Of a stretch of DNA of 64,000 bases, positions 22,533 through 34,548 are shown in pieces (the first letter of the stretch is position 1; each line of letters opens with the position of its first letter). The notes beneath the pieces are model-generated. The model did not search any database. It was not told the origin of the DNA and saw only the letters and a program-made list of their open reading frames with translations. The DNA is taken from assembly GCA_963675555.1 (NCBI GenBank), contig OY776673.1:16918351-16982350 (forward strand). The letters run 5' to 3'. Source of the stretch: Leptura quadrifasciata. Lineage: Eukaryota; Arthropoda; Insecta; Coleoptera; Cerambycidae. Both the position numbers and the translations under genes were made by a program.

Positions 22533-23434
22533 ATTTCAGCTATTCACTAGTCTTGATCGAAAATCCATTAAATGCACCAAAGAAAATATTTGATAATACC
22601 AAATGTGTGACAATTGTCTCTCAGTACCGATCTGTATACAAAACACATCGTCATTCATTTCATACATTTTATTAACTCCCTAAACAACAAAACACAGTTT
22701 ACAGTTGAAATGGAAAAAGAACGGTAAATAAACTTTTTAGATACTACGCTGACACGTAAAGAACATGGGCTAGAACTTGATATTTATAGAACGACAATTT
22801 TTACTGACACTCTTACACATGCAAATTGTAATCAATCTTGTAAGATAAAAATGTCACCGTTTCATATCTATGTACACAGACTATTATTTGTAAATTTAAA
22901 TAGGGTTAACTTTGAAAAAGAAGTTAGAATTCTTAAAACACTAGCAAAAAACAATGGCTATGATCAGTTACTTATTGACAAAATATTTCAGCTATTCACT
23001 AGTCTTGATCGAAAATTCATTAAATGCACCAAAGAAAATATTTGATATTACCAAATGTGTGACAATTGTCTCTCAGTACCGATCCATATACAAAATACAT
23101 CGTCATTCATTTCATCCATTTTATTAACTCCCTAAACATCAAAATTCAGTTTACAGCTGAAATGGAAAAGAACGGTCAATAAACTTTTTAGATATTACCC
23201 TGATATGCAAGGAACATGAGCTAGGACTTGATATTTACAGAAAGCCAACTTTTACTGAGACTCTTACACATGCAAATTGTAATCAATCTTGGAAGATAAA
23301 AATGTCATCGTTTCATAGCTATGTACACAGACTATTATCTCTACATTTAAATAGGATTAACTTTGAAAAAGAAGTTAGAATTCTTAAAACATTAGCAAAA
23401 AAACAATGGCTATGATGAGTTACTTATTGACAAA
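22533..23434 (+). repeat. 451-bp tandem duplication within the Penelope-like RT
   Basis: Both units start TATTTCAGCTATTCACTAGT and encode the same protein segment: FLDTTLTRKEHGLELDIYR...FTDTLTHANCNQ, then a VHRLL...LNRVNFEKEVRILKTLAKN block. The boundary at 22984 joins the end of one unit directly to the start of the next, so the copy arose after the element inserted. Confidence 0.85.
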
Positions 23435-23579
23435 TTAATAAAAAAATAAACAGAGAAAATTGTTACAAAAACATTTTTATAACGTGCCAAATATAGAAAA
23501 CAAAAAATGGTATAGTATTAACTGTGTAAATAAGGTTAGTAACGCAGTATGTAATTGATTAAATAAATTAGGTATAATA

Positions 23580-23930
23580 ATAATAATAATAAAGAAAAGA
23601 CAGAAGATATTAAAAAATCGGGGGTATGTGAAATAAAGTGTGACGACTGTGATGCCGTATATATAGGTCAGAGAGGCCGTAGCATAGATGTGAGATTAAG
23701 AGATCACAATCAGTCTATTTTATATAATAAAAAATCAACTGGTTCACGTTTTTAACGGTAGTAGTGTTAAACTTTTGCATAATGCAAACAACGGAAAAAT
23801 CCTAGACATGCTTGTAGTTTTAGAAATTAAGAAGGCCATAAAAAATCATAAAAACTTTACAAACACACAAACAGAATTTATGAACAACCCTGTACTAGAC
23901 AAAGTAATAAAATTAAAATTAAGTTCGTAG
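23580..23930 (+). pseudogene. GIY-YIG endonuclease domain of the Penelope-like element
   Basis: Reading KKSGVCEIKCDDCDAVYIGQ, then RGRSIDVRLRDHNQSI. This is the compact GIY-YIG signature of Penelope-like elements, with the CxxC pair ahead of the VYIGQ strand and the R..R...H segment after it. The normal GIY is read here as GVCEI, and YIG as YIG intact. A stop follows at about 23753, and the C-terminus (IYEQPCT, IKFVVPPCIVKFEEIANYYPPL) continues in shifted frames. In the family this domain nicks the target DNA. Confidence 0.78.
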
Positions 23931-24130
23931 TTCCGCCCTGTATTGTTAAATTTGAAGAAATAGCAAATTATTATCCCCCTCTAAGTAGGTAGAAGATTTC
24001 TAAGATAGATACTGTGAACCACCACTTTCAGGTCAGTTTTTAAGACTCTTTGATAATGGTCGCAAGGCCGAAAAATATGTCAGAGAAATCTGAACAAAAC
24101 TAATGAAACAATAAACCAAGTGCGTATTGT

Positions 24131-26980
24131 AACTATTCTTTTGAATATTTATAACTATTCTATTGAATATGTTTCATCAAAAACCTACCGCAGATTCAAT
24201 CCAATTAATTAATTATATTTTTTCTTATATACTATTTTTTACTACGCCACTGCCTTTTTTGCAAATAATGGTCCCATTTAAAGTAACCTGATCGTTCAAT
24301 TATTATTTCCACTACAATCGATTAAAATTAGGACAGCTTCAACTTTATAAATATGTGTGTACTTCATCCAAATTGGAAGATCTATTTTTCCAATATTTGC
24401 CTATAAAAATAAAGGTTACGTGAGAAATAAATTTTTAATTCATTTAAGCGTGGCTTAAGTAAATTCTACGCAACTGATTACCGATGTTTTTCTCCTAAAA
24501 TTAAACTACTGCAGAACGTTTTTGATATTTTTCATTCTGAGGATCCCAAAAGAGCCGCCGCCCCTTCCTGTGCGCTTATGAAACGAAGTTGAGAACTCTA
24601 TCTTGGGGATTTTACTAACTATGGTATAGGAAGTAATTTCAGCTTAGTGCCATACTTCCTTCATTAACACCACCACGTCATGCCAGTAGCCACCGTACTA
24701 TATGTATAGACGGATTACATGTTCCCGCGTTGATCTATGCAAATATGCAGCCATCGTACAATTAATTCAACAATAATATTTTATACATAGTCTTCTAGTC
24801 TTAGAGAATGTTAGTCTAAATACTCAAAGACGATTTAGCGGCAATAAAAGAAATAAATATCTAAATTATTGTTACTAGAGTAGTTTGAATTTTTTTATAT
24901 ATCCAAGTACTTCGTTTCGTATTACAGCCTGATTACCTACTTGCAACCGTATGTGGAAAACAGTGTTATAAACAATTATAAAAGAACTCTTAAGCATATT
25001 CACATTAATCAATATAATCTCAATAAATTAACAGTTATTTAATTTTAAACTCGTCACTTTGTTTCATCGGACCCTATACTTACTGGTCGCTCTTGATTAT
25101 AATTATGAGTTATAAAAATTATCACTGCATAACAATTTAATGCAAATTTCAATTCTAAAGTACAGAAACCTATAAATTTATTTTACTACCAGCTTTCAGC
25201 TTGACGCTCCGAGGGCGTAATAATCAAAATTCCAAATGGCATACATTAGAATTCCAGCCGCGAGGTACAAAAACATATTTATTATTGTTATTTGTAATTC
25301 GTGTCAATAATTTATTAAATCTTCCGGGCATCCACTAGTATAGCAAATAAAAGGCACTTTATAAGCAGAATATTTTGTTTATAACTAAATGAAGATATTT
25401 TGTAATCTTTTCAGCTTGTGGCTATTATAGCATAGGCACATATTTGTGGAAAGTTATGAAGGAAACACCACTACATTACGATTTTTTGTGATATCAGATA
25501 GTTTTTTCAAATTATACAATAAGTATTCAATTTTTATTCCACCACGATGTTCATTGAGAACGTCATGAAATTTATATTTAACAAGAGAATTGCTTCTTGT
25601 CAATGATTTTTTAAAACGGTGCCTAGACTATTAGTGTAATTACTCGAATGCGTGAGTTCCTGATTTTGTTCCGGGACAACCAACGTGGCGATCCACATTA
25701 CCATGTATAACGCATATAGATATAACGTGAAAGTTGTGAATAGTAATTTATGTTACAATTTAATTACTCTGCATTTTATTAGATGCAGGCATTATAATGG
25801 ACGTACAAGATTAGATTCATGGTTTTATAATTGGTGGTTATAGTATTATTAATGTTCAGTCTAAATTCATTACTGACCACAAAAAATACACATATCTATT
25901 TGATATGGCCTCTTAATAACAATCTCAACTCAATGGAAAGTTATAAATTAAGACCTAATGGACTTAGCACTGATAAACATTAAAGAGTGGCGAGCGCGAA
26001 GAGATATGAACCAAATTGCTCCAATAGCAATGTCAAAGTGTTGGCTTGCAAATTTAATCAATCTACAAACTAATTGTCAATTTTTCAACCAAATTCTCCT
26101 GCTAAGAATCTTCAATAATTAATACATGAGTCATATTTAAAAAAATTCAAAAGTAGGCCATTTTATCAGAATTTATAGTCGACGCCAACAATAAGTAACT
26201 GCAAGTTGAAGTCAAGTATAATAATACATAAGTCAAATTGTTGTGAATATCTTTTCAGTTTATGAAGCAAAAAGTTGTTGTCGAAATATAAAAAGAACTG
26301 TGCTGCTCATTATTATTATGTAGACAGACACATTTGTCTTGTACTCGTTTTTTAAATTTTATCTGAAGTGGTTCGGACCCCACTATGAATTGTAGGGCCC
26401 CGTCTTATTACTCACATAAATCTAGATTTTTCTAGACTTCACTCAGACGATCTGGAAGTCGGTTAAAACGTTTCTTATTATTTATTATCTCATTACTATG
26501 TAGGATATTCTTCGGAAAAACTCTGGAAAACTTTAAATTAATCATGTACTTACTGAAAATTCACTAACTCAAAACGATAACCGTTTATTGACATTTAATT
26601 AATTCACTAGGAATCCCGTGTTTCCATAAATAATGTTTGAGATGGTGATGGATACATTGGAAACTGCCAATTACCAAGCTTAGTCCGTCTGTAAATAAAC
26701 ACGCAGAGTCAATAGTGCAAGACTTTGACACCGAAATGAAAAGTGTTTTTATGGCTTTGGGTCAGAGACCATACAGTCAGTCACAATATTATGTTAAAAT
26801 TAATAAACATTTTATATGAACCTAAAGCAAAATGGATTAAAGTGAAGAAGAGCAACGACAGGAAATACAGGGAAATACGTTTTTCGTCCAGCGGTCTGTC
26901 AAGATTTGACATCACAAAAAAGACCACAGTAAGGTAGGTATAACACAAGGTTAAAACAAGAGGAAAACAGAGCTAACCTA
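24131..26980. other. Long AT-rich stretch with little recognisable content
   Basis: No gene supported. A ~45-base block at 24168-24213 (TTTCATCAAAAACCTACCGC) matches 49163-49205 inside the second mariner-like element, so a small mariner fragment lies here. A block at 26365-26395 matches the second B-box region of the 6.3-kb SINE. The 64-codon frame at 26743-26937 has no known motif. Confidence 0.4.
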
Positions 26981-26991
26981 TAGTTTGATAT

Positions 26992-27380
26992 ATTTTTTTT
27001 GTACATTTATTTAACGTCGGCCTATTTCCGCTACTGAGGCCTAACACCGACGCCTGTAGACGAGCTACCCCCAACCAGGAATTTTGCCGAACCTCTTTCC
27101 TTAAGAAGAGTAGGGATCTTTTACTTGCCTAACATTTAATAGACAAGGGACCGACGGCTTTATATCCCCTCCGAAGGATGGTATATCTCCTATACAACCC
27201 TCGCCTAAGGTTGTATAGCTTCCGCGCATACACTGATATACAAGCCGCTGGAAGATGTGTGAGGCGAGAACGCGGTTTCCGTTGGAATGGTCACCCATCC
27301 AAGTACTAACTGCGCCTGTCGTTGCTTTACATCGCATACCGAAGTATGTACATAGTAAAGACGCACCTACGCTCGCCCCC
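26992..27380 (-). mobile_element. 5S rRNA-derived SINE, copy 1, with 11-bp target duplication
   Basis: Flanked by TAGTTTGATAT at 26981-26991 and 27381-27391. On the minus strand the head includes GTTAGTACTTGGATGGGTGACC (plus 27289-27310), the box C of 5S rRNA, preceded by AAGCAACGACAGGCGCA (plus 27311-27327), which corresponds to box A/intermediate element, and followed by AACCGCGTT. So the pol III type-1 internal promoter is of 5S origin (SINE3 type). The unrelated body ends in TAAATAAATGTACAAAAAAAA. The 78-codon frame inside is not a gene. A second copy is at 49203-49591. Confidence 0.88.
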
Positions 27381-27391
27381 TAGTTTGATAT

Positions 27392-28406
27392 TAATATTAT
27401 TAAAAAACCCATCGTCTTTCTCACCTTCGTAAATGGAGGAGGATATGTATTACAGAAGATCCTACAAACTTTTGATGTTCTAGCCTTTTTGTACCTCGTT
27501 AAATGGACTAATTCTGGAATTGGACAAATTTCCGTGTGAAAAGCACAGATGAATTTTCCACTTCGGCAGATACCTGCTTTACAATGAGTTGTGTGATTAT
27601 GAAGGAGCTGATCGTTTCTGCGAAAATGTTTCTCACTTTGTACCTGGCTTAGAAGATTCCGAAATTTAAAGTGATTGAAGCTAGCACATAGATTCTGATT
27701 AAGTGAGCTGTTGAAATACCTTTTAAAGTATTATCTCTACTAACGTTTATGATCAGAATTACTTCATTTGGCCTACTAAAGGATCAAAGAGTTTGATATA
27801 TAAAATTGTTGTAATAATTTTACTTGAAATAGGCGAAAAATGTTAGGAACAAAATGAAAGTAAATTCGAAACCAAAAATAATCACTTTGTTCGGAAAGTT
27901 AAGGCATGGCCCTCTTAATCACTTCTTTTGTGGCCATTCTAAAGTAAATGTTTTTACTTGTTACCTAAATAAAAACAATAACACAAAGATTGTAGGAAGT
28001 GTCCTTTGAAATATATTGCTATAATATTCCTTACCTTGAACATGTATGATAAGAAATTAAATAGCAAATAAATTTATTTCAAATAACAAAACATTACCAT
28101 TAATTCAAGGAATGCCCCAAGTAAAAAACGATATAATTCAAATTTATATTGGCACATGAAATCAAAAATTACAACAAAAACAACAAATTTAAAATTTAGT
28201 GTACACAGTTATCCATAATTGTATCCAAAATTCGTAGTATGTTTCTTTTCTTCTTGTCTGCTATTTCTAAATTTCGTAATATACATTTATCAAAAAGAAA
28301 CACAACAAGTTAATATTTGGTAAGATTTTAGTTCTGTAGTAGATGTAATGACTAATTTCAACTTGCATACCCAGGCTTTTGTTAAATGCTGGCGTATTAA
28401 TCATTA
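27392..28406. other. Spacer with a possible decayed coding fragment
   Basis: At about 27530-27665 (+) a frame reads ELDKFPCEKHR, a stop, then IFHFGRYLLYNELCDYEG and ADRFCENVSHFVPGLEDSE. It looks more protein-like than the surrounding AT-rich DNA but I cannot name it, and it has no intact ends. The rest shows nothing. Confidence 0.3.
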
Positions 28407-28408
28407 TA

Positions 28409-30064
28409 CAGGGTTCGCTGTATAACCCTAATTTTAAAACATCCTATGGAAGAATTTCGTAGCCAAATTCTTTCAAAATACCAATTTTTGTTAAGAACCA
28501 TTCCTTTCCGACATTTTGTTTTTGGTTCATGTCTTTAAGTGCACTGGTTCATTTTTAAGAGCAAAATGAACAGTTTACTTTGAGAAATGTTATTTTTTGA
28601 AAAGCCGGCTTTACTCGTTGTTGCTCTAATGTCAGTTTGACAGTAATTTTTGTTACGCAAGACCTATTATACTCCTACCATAATTTTAAGTGCGGAAAAT
28701 TGCGTAAAAGCCGTTGCTCTTGTTGAAAATGGACGTAATTATGAATATGTTGCAAGAATCCTTGATGTTCATCGCTCTACCATTAAAAGAGTAGTCGAAA
28801 GTTTTAGACAAACTGGCAGAAATAAACGTAGGGCAGGTTGTGGCAGAAAACGAAAAACTACTGCTATGGATGACAGATTTCTTCACGTTAACACTTTGCG
28901 GAATCGTCATTTAACATCAGTGCAGAAAAGAAATCAACTCCAAAAGGTCTGAGGTACTAATGTTAGTGTGTGGACAGTTCGCCCAAGATTGAAGGAGTTT
29001 GGTTTGAAAGCTTGCAGACCAGCAACTGGACCCCAAATAGAACAATGTTCATTTTACTGACGAATCCAAATTCTGCTTACATTCTCCAGATGGACGGAGA
29101 AGAGTATGGAGAAAGGCCGGAAAAGGATTTGCAAAGTGCACGTTCAGTCCTCGTCTGAGCTATGGAGGAGGTTCAGTAATAGTGTGGGCAGGAATAACCC
29201 GGGAGGCCTGTACTGATTTGGTGGTCATCGATGGATCCTTGACGGCCCACCGATATATTGAGGAGATATTAAGCAATTACGTTGTACCTTTTAGTGGATT
29301 TATCGGCGATGGATTTATCCTAATGCAGGATAATGCGTGGCCACATTCAGCATTGCGTGTTACACAATGCCTGTTGGTATTAATAAAATGAACCAGCCAG
29401 CATGTTCGCCTAATCTTAACCCCATAGAGCATATGTGGGACATGCTTGGTAGGCGGGTCAGAGATCGCGAAGTAGCTCCGGCTACGGTAAATGAGCCTCG
29501 TTTAACCCTTCAGGAGGAATGGCAAAATATTCCTCAAGATGCTATTCGTAACTTTATTGGCAGTATGAACCGACGTATGAGGGCTAGAGGTGGTAACACA
29601 AAATGTTAAGCTAAATTTGTTAAAAAGGGTACGTTTCTTTAGGTTAGTTAAGTTACAGTTGAATTGTTTTGATTTGAAGTTTGATTTTGAATTGTTTGCA
29701 TAAATAAATTTTCTTATTTTTCTTTCTTTTTATGTAAGTTGTAATAATTGCTTATTAAAACTAAACAATATATTGTTGCCATTTCATTGCTAGACTCATA
29801 AACTAAGCTGTCAAACTGACATTAGAGCAACAACGAGCAAAGCCGGCTCGTCAAAAAATAACATTTCTCAAAGTAAACTGTTGGTGACAAGTTCATTTTG
29901 CTCTTGAAATGAACCAGTGCACCTATAGACATGAATCAAAAAACAAAATGTAGAAAAGGAATGGTTCTTAACAAAAATTGGTATTTTGAAAGAATTTGAC
30001 TACAAAATTATTCCACAGGGTGTTTTAAAATCAGGGTTATACAACGAACTTTGAATTAACCGTG
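28409..30064 (+). mobile_element. Tc1-like transposon with ~235-bp TIRs
   Basis: Left arm 28409 to about 28645 and right arm about 29812-30064 are inverted copies; shared blocks include TAACATTTCTCAAAGTAAAC, AACAAAAATTGGTATTTTGA and CATTAGAGCAACAACGAG (orientation of the right arm). Ends read CA(G/C)GGTT next to TA dinucleotides. The left end seems to lack about 11 bases present in the right end. The 1.66-kb length is normal for a Tc1 element. Confidence 0.85.
28650..29609 (+). pseudogene. Tc1-type DD34E transposase, deleted and frameshifted
   Basis: 28650-28952: paired-like DNA-binding domain with YVARILDVHRSTIKRVVESFRQTG and the RRAGCGRKRKTT linker (GRPR-like region). After a stop: VSVWTVRPRLKEFGLKACRP. 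Then FTDESKFCL (first catalytic Asp) near 29055, YGGGSVIVWAGI near 29160, FILMQDNAWPHSA (second Asp) near 29320 and NLNPIEHMWDMLGRRVR (catalytic Glu) near 29420, ending at 29609. About 25-30 codons that normally separate the ACRP and FTDES blocks are missing near 29030. Catalytic D, D and E are all still readable, but in different frames. Confidence 0.88.
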
Positions 30065-30667
30065 TATAATGGCTAATACGTCAGAATTTAACAAAAGACT
30101 GGATATGCAAGTTGAAATTAGTCATTTTATCTACGGTTTGCTAAAAATTTATGGAAATAGAACTAAAAATAAAAAAATTATAAGACCTGAGGCCTCACCA
30201 AATATTAACTTGTTGCATTTTTTTGCATGTGAGTGTATTTCCTTTCTTCTGAATGTGCTATTTTTCTTTCAACTACTTTCAATTCACCCTCTAAATCTCC
30301 TTAGTATCCAAATCTTCTTATTTCCAAATCAATTTATTTCAGAATCTCCTTCATAATCACTAAAAATATCTCTTCTGTCATAATAATTGTTCTCCTTAGT
30401 TCCGCTTTTTTCAACCACTCTCTCTCTCTCTCTCTTTTAAATAAAACACTCATTAAAATTTTGTCATTTTCAATAATTTTAAAACCATCCTACCAACACA
30501 AATTTACATTACGCCGTTAATTGACACGGCATAACCTCAAATTGCCAGCATGACATATCTACTAGACTGTCAAAATGACTTAACTTAAAATTGTTGGAAG
30601 TGACATAACTAATCAAACAACAAACTATCAAAATGACATCACTGTCTGAATTTACGAATATTAACGA
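30065..30667. other. Unassigned spacer
   Basis: AT-rich, with a (TC)n tract at 30421-30436. The 95-codon frame at 30069-30356 begins at the edge of the Tc1 element and is low-complexity hydrophobic, treated as chance. Confidence 0.4.
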
Positions 30668-32287
30668 TTTTACAACTGAAATAGATAGATAGATAGACAT
30701 TCATTCACCGATAATAGATACATTTTGTACATTTGGCATGTCAATATAAACAACAAACAAGGGAGCAATGTATATACATATAAAAAAAACAAACACACAC
30801 ATATAAATGTATAAATAAATAATAATACCATAAGTACATAAAAAAGAAGAACAGCGACACTATTATATTTATGAAATTTCCATTATAGGAGCAATGTCAG
30901 AAGTAATTAGAAAATTAACATAGTCAGTGAAATAAATATATGAAATAGAATGTGTATGAAATGAGTCCTAATCAGTTATACATATCCTTAAATAAGGAAG
31001 AGGGGAAATCAGAAAAACCACTTAATAAAAACAAGTCTAGTGATTGTTTTGCTTGTCTAAAATTCTTTCATTAAATAGAAACCGTTTCTTAGTAAGATTG
31101 CCCTTATTTCTTTCTTAAATGTGTTTGGTGGGAGGTCCTGTATGCTATGTGGCAGACTATTGAATAATATTACGCAGTTGTAATAAGGGAAATCTTTAAA
31201 CGTTGTCGTTTTATGGCTAGGGATCAGCAGTGTGTTATCTTGTCTTGTATTATATAAGTGTCCACTATTTAGGCTAGTGAAATTTTGGGGATTATTTTTA
31301 ACAAATAACAAGCATTTATATATATAAATACAAGGGGTGATGAGAATCTCCTTTTCAATGAAAATATTCCGACAGCTCTCTCTATAGTTCATGTAATAAC
31401 CGCAGTATTCTTTTTTGTATAATAAAAACTCTACTACAATAGTTCCCCCATGTTTGTATATTAAAAGAGATATGCGATAGCATAATATATATCTAACAGA
31501 CCAGATTCATTGAGGGTACCTTTCATTTGTAACAGTGCATAATAACATTTATTTAATAGTTTACATGCATGTTCAACCTGGGATACCCAAGTTAATTTGT
31601 TGTCAACGTAGGTCCCTAGAAATTTAGTGATCTCTGAAAGTGGATTACTTTTTATGGCTATAGGTCTTCTCATATTAAAGTTTATAAACACTGTGTTGGT
31701 GTCATTTAACATGAATTTATTTCGATCACACCATGCCTTCATACTATCAATCACAGGGTCTACTTTTCTTTCCAGTTCATTCATTGACATAGCAGATACA
31801 GTTATTGTTGTATCGCCGGCATACATTATAGTAAAACTGTCTCTTAAGTGTACTGGCAAGTCATTAATATAGAGTGTGAATAACAGTGGAACAAATATTG
31901 AGCCTTGGGGGACTCCTAAATTTACATCGTATGTTTCTGACAGTGTATTGTTACATTTAACTGCAAGTTTCCGCCCCTCCATATATGAATTTATCCATTT
32001 CAATAGGTTTCTCTTTATACCAATATTGGATAGCTTGCTTGAGAGTGTATCTTTGTCAACAGTATCGAAGGCCTTTGTTAGGTCAAAAAATATAGACACA
32101 ACATATTTGCCTTCATCTAATTTCTGGTAAACATAATTTAAAAAATTGACAAGATGCCGTTTCAATAGATTTTCCTATCCTGAAACCAAGCCGATATGTT
32201 GACAGTATATTTGTCTTCTCAACAAAAGACACTATTCTACCGATACAATCTTTTCAATTAATTTAGATATTGAACTTGGACAGAAAT
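30668..32287 (-). mobile_element. Jockey/CR1-like LINE, same family as 1.0-2.2 kb
   Basis: Minus-strand element from the RT fingers (SKLIEKIV, LGFRIGKSIETA near 32280-32150) to a 3' end marked by GGTGAATGAATG followed by (TCTA)n at 30668-30700. The RT ORF is in two frames (31461-32165 and 31057-31392). Longer than the 1-kb copy but equally 5'-truncated. Protein motifs and 3' UTR layout match that copy. Confidence 0.87.
31057..32165 (-). pseudogene. Reverse transcriptase with catalytic YADD changed to YAGD
   Basis: 31461-32165 encodes FFDLTKAFDTVDKDTL (first catalytic Asp kept), WINSYMEGRKLAVKCN, LGVPQGSIFVPLLFTLYIND (LG of SILGP replaced by FV) and IMYAGDTTITV. In the last block the first Asp of the catalytic pair is Gly, which should abolish polymerisation. 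FLGTYVDNKLTWVSQV follows. After a frame break near 31400-31460 the C-terminal part (31057-31392) has RESCRNIFIEKEILI and HLYNTRQDNTLL. The gene is therefore dead by point mutation, frameshift and truncation. Confidence 0.87.
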
Positions 32288-34179
32288 CTGTCTGTAATTG
32301 TCAATATCGTTTAAACTTATGATATTTTGAAACAAATAAACGTTATTATGAAACATTGAATGTAGATATCATATCAATAATTAGTGAATGTGTGAATTGC
32401 TCTAATGACCGTGTAACACATCAAAATAAAAGGCTGAATATAAAATTTTATCATCGTACGTTAAACCGTTTAAAGGTTTGCTGGTTTCCTAACACCCATT
32501 TTAAGGGGCTGTAAGAAAAAATATTATTAGTTAAGTCTGTATCTACCGGACTCATCAATTTACAGTAGAATTTAATGCACTTTCTTTTGAAACATCCTGT
32601 ATGTGTAATCTTGAACCTTACAGACTGCAGGATTTTTTTGTAAATAAATATTTGATGTCTAATTTTAAATATTTATTTCTAGCTTTAAATATTTGACTTC
32701 TGTTAACTATTTTATATGAGATCAATAAAATGTAATTCTGTTTGTGCTGAAATTAATGTTTAGACATTCCCAAAGATTTCTTTCAGTTGTGTGTTCCAAT
32801 AACTGGTTGTATGCTGTGTTAATGGTTCCGTTATTGAGAAATGTCAAATTTTTTCATTAAATTTTACCTATAGCATTAATACTTCTTGTAATTGTAAGTA
32901 GCAAATCAATATGACATCTAAGTTATGTTCAGGAAATTCTATCATAAAAAATGAACCAGCGCGACCTCAGGGCCAAATCTCATTGAGATTTTTCATAATG
33001 TAGATATACTCATTTCAAGTTTCGCAGATGCACTTCGCAAGTATGGCAATTATACTTATAATACGTCACATCCAGCAGAGTTCATAGCTAATATTGCTCG
33101 AAGAAACGGCGTAATGTGCCGGTTTTGCACTGTAATGTATGCACAGAAGAGCAGCCTGGTGTGCGTTTGAGTGATGTTAATTGCTTTCCCAGCAAGATCG
33201 CGCCTCTGCCTCAACCTAACCAGGACTTTTATGGCTTCTAGAAATGATTTCTGCTATACCTAGAGACCCGCATCATGATTTATTCACTCATATTTTCTGA
33301 TATCCAAAACATTTAACAATGTGCTTCAGGTTCAGCGTCATGTTCGTATAAAACAATAAGAAAATCAATTACAACGCGTGGGATTCCTATATGCAACACA
33401 CTTCATACCCCCGTGGAGTTTGTTACTAAATGTGATGCATAAGAAAATATAAGACCTTCTCATGAATATCCTCGAGAAATTCACTCTTCAATTGACGCGT
33501 AATATAGGCTGGTCAGCTACGAATTATATTTTGCTTAAATTTTGATTATTCTAATTCTATTTAATTCAAATATTGCGTATTCTGCCGAAATTAACATTTG
33601 TCATTATGTATTTAAGACTTGAAAAACTTACGAAAAATGTACGCCTCGCGAATTTCAATCCCAAACGCAAACAAGGCAAAGTACACCTTTCAACCCCAAG
33701 TCGCTCGCTCATAAAAATTGTTGACTGAAACAAAAAAACATCTAAAAAAAAACCATCGAGAACTTTAAAAATTTTAATATTTATAAATTTTATCTCAAAT
33801 TTTATACCTGATATTTTCTTATAAATAATTATTATTAACATAAACTTACTGACAAACAGACAAAATTAATTTGAGTATTTCAGTAATTCAGTAGTTTTAT
33901 TTATGGTTACTTTCAGATTATTGAGACATTATTTTATAAAACTTATTTACTGTTCTAAAAAAAATTCACTGTTTAGAATTGTTAAAAAATTATTAGAAGC
34001 ATTATATTTATTCGTGTAAATAATTGTTACCTATATTTCAAAATTATTGTTTATGCTTGTTGTTGCTTTGTTTTGTATAATTTGAAATTTGTGTATTTCA
34101 TTGCACTGTGAACAAAAATCACTTCTTAGATAGAATGACAATTTTTCATGATTTCCCTTTTCACTCGTTATCACTCGGG
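32288..34179. other. AT-rich stretch, nothing assigned
   Basis: Minus frame 33566-33841 (91 codons) and others have no familiar motif. A moderately GC-rich patch near 33100-33250 is open for about 45 codons on the plus strand (HPAEFIANIARRNGVMCRFC) but was not recognised. Confidence 0.4.
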
Positions 34180-34548
34180 TGTAATGGGGCAGTGAAGCGC
34201 AAGTTATAGCCTCTCCTACTCAATTGTTAACCTCACCTTCGCGATGAGTTCAATTTGAACTTGGTGCACCCTGTTTTCACTAACGAGGCTCTAACGACCG
34301 AGTAAGGGCGGAATAACCCTTACTTTTTGCCGTGACTACATCCACCTTCTCACGAAGAGTGCGGTAAAAATAACCCACCGCACACAAAGGTTGCTTTTGG
34401 AATCGTTTGGTTACCCCATCGTCGCAGTCTCCTTCTGTGCCATGGGACCACACCACTCGCCTTCCGCAACCGAGCTGGTCAGTTGCATACCTGCTCCAGC
34501 TAAAATTTCAAATGCAGCTTCGTTTTCAGTCGATTAAGGCTTTAAAAA

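Larger units (their letters stand above)
22480..24130 (+). mobile_element. Penelope-like element, 5'-truncated, with internal tandem duplication
   Basis: Plus strand: RT C-terminal region, GIY-YIG nuclease domain, then a 3' UTR in which a block such as AATGGTCGCAAGGCCGAAAAA occurs near 24055-24075. A segment of about 451 bp is repeated head to tail (22533-22983 and 22984-23434) with about 90 percent identity. The family moves by target-primed reverse transcription but lies outside canonical LINEs. Several stops and frameshifts; no intact frame. Confidence 0.82.

Noticed and set aside
27280..27330. A genuine 5S rRNA gene
   Set aside because: Only the internal promoter part matches 5S; the ends are different, the unit has a SINE body, A-rich tail and target duplication.
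27101..27337. 78-codon frame (and its 102-codon twin at 49241-49549) conserved between two places
   Set aside because: Both are translations of the 5S-derived SINE; conservation is due to the repeat, not to a protein.
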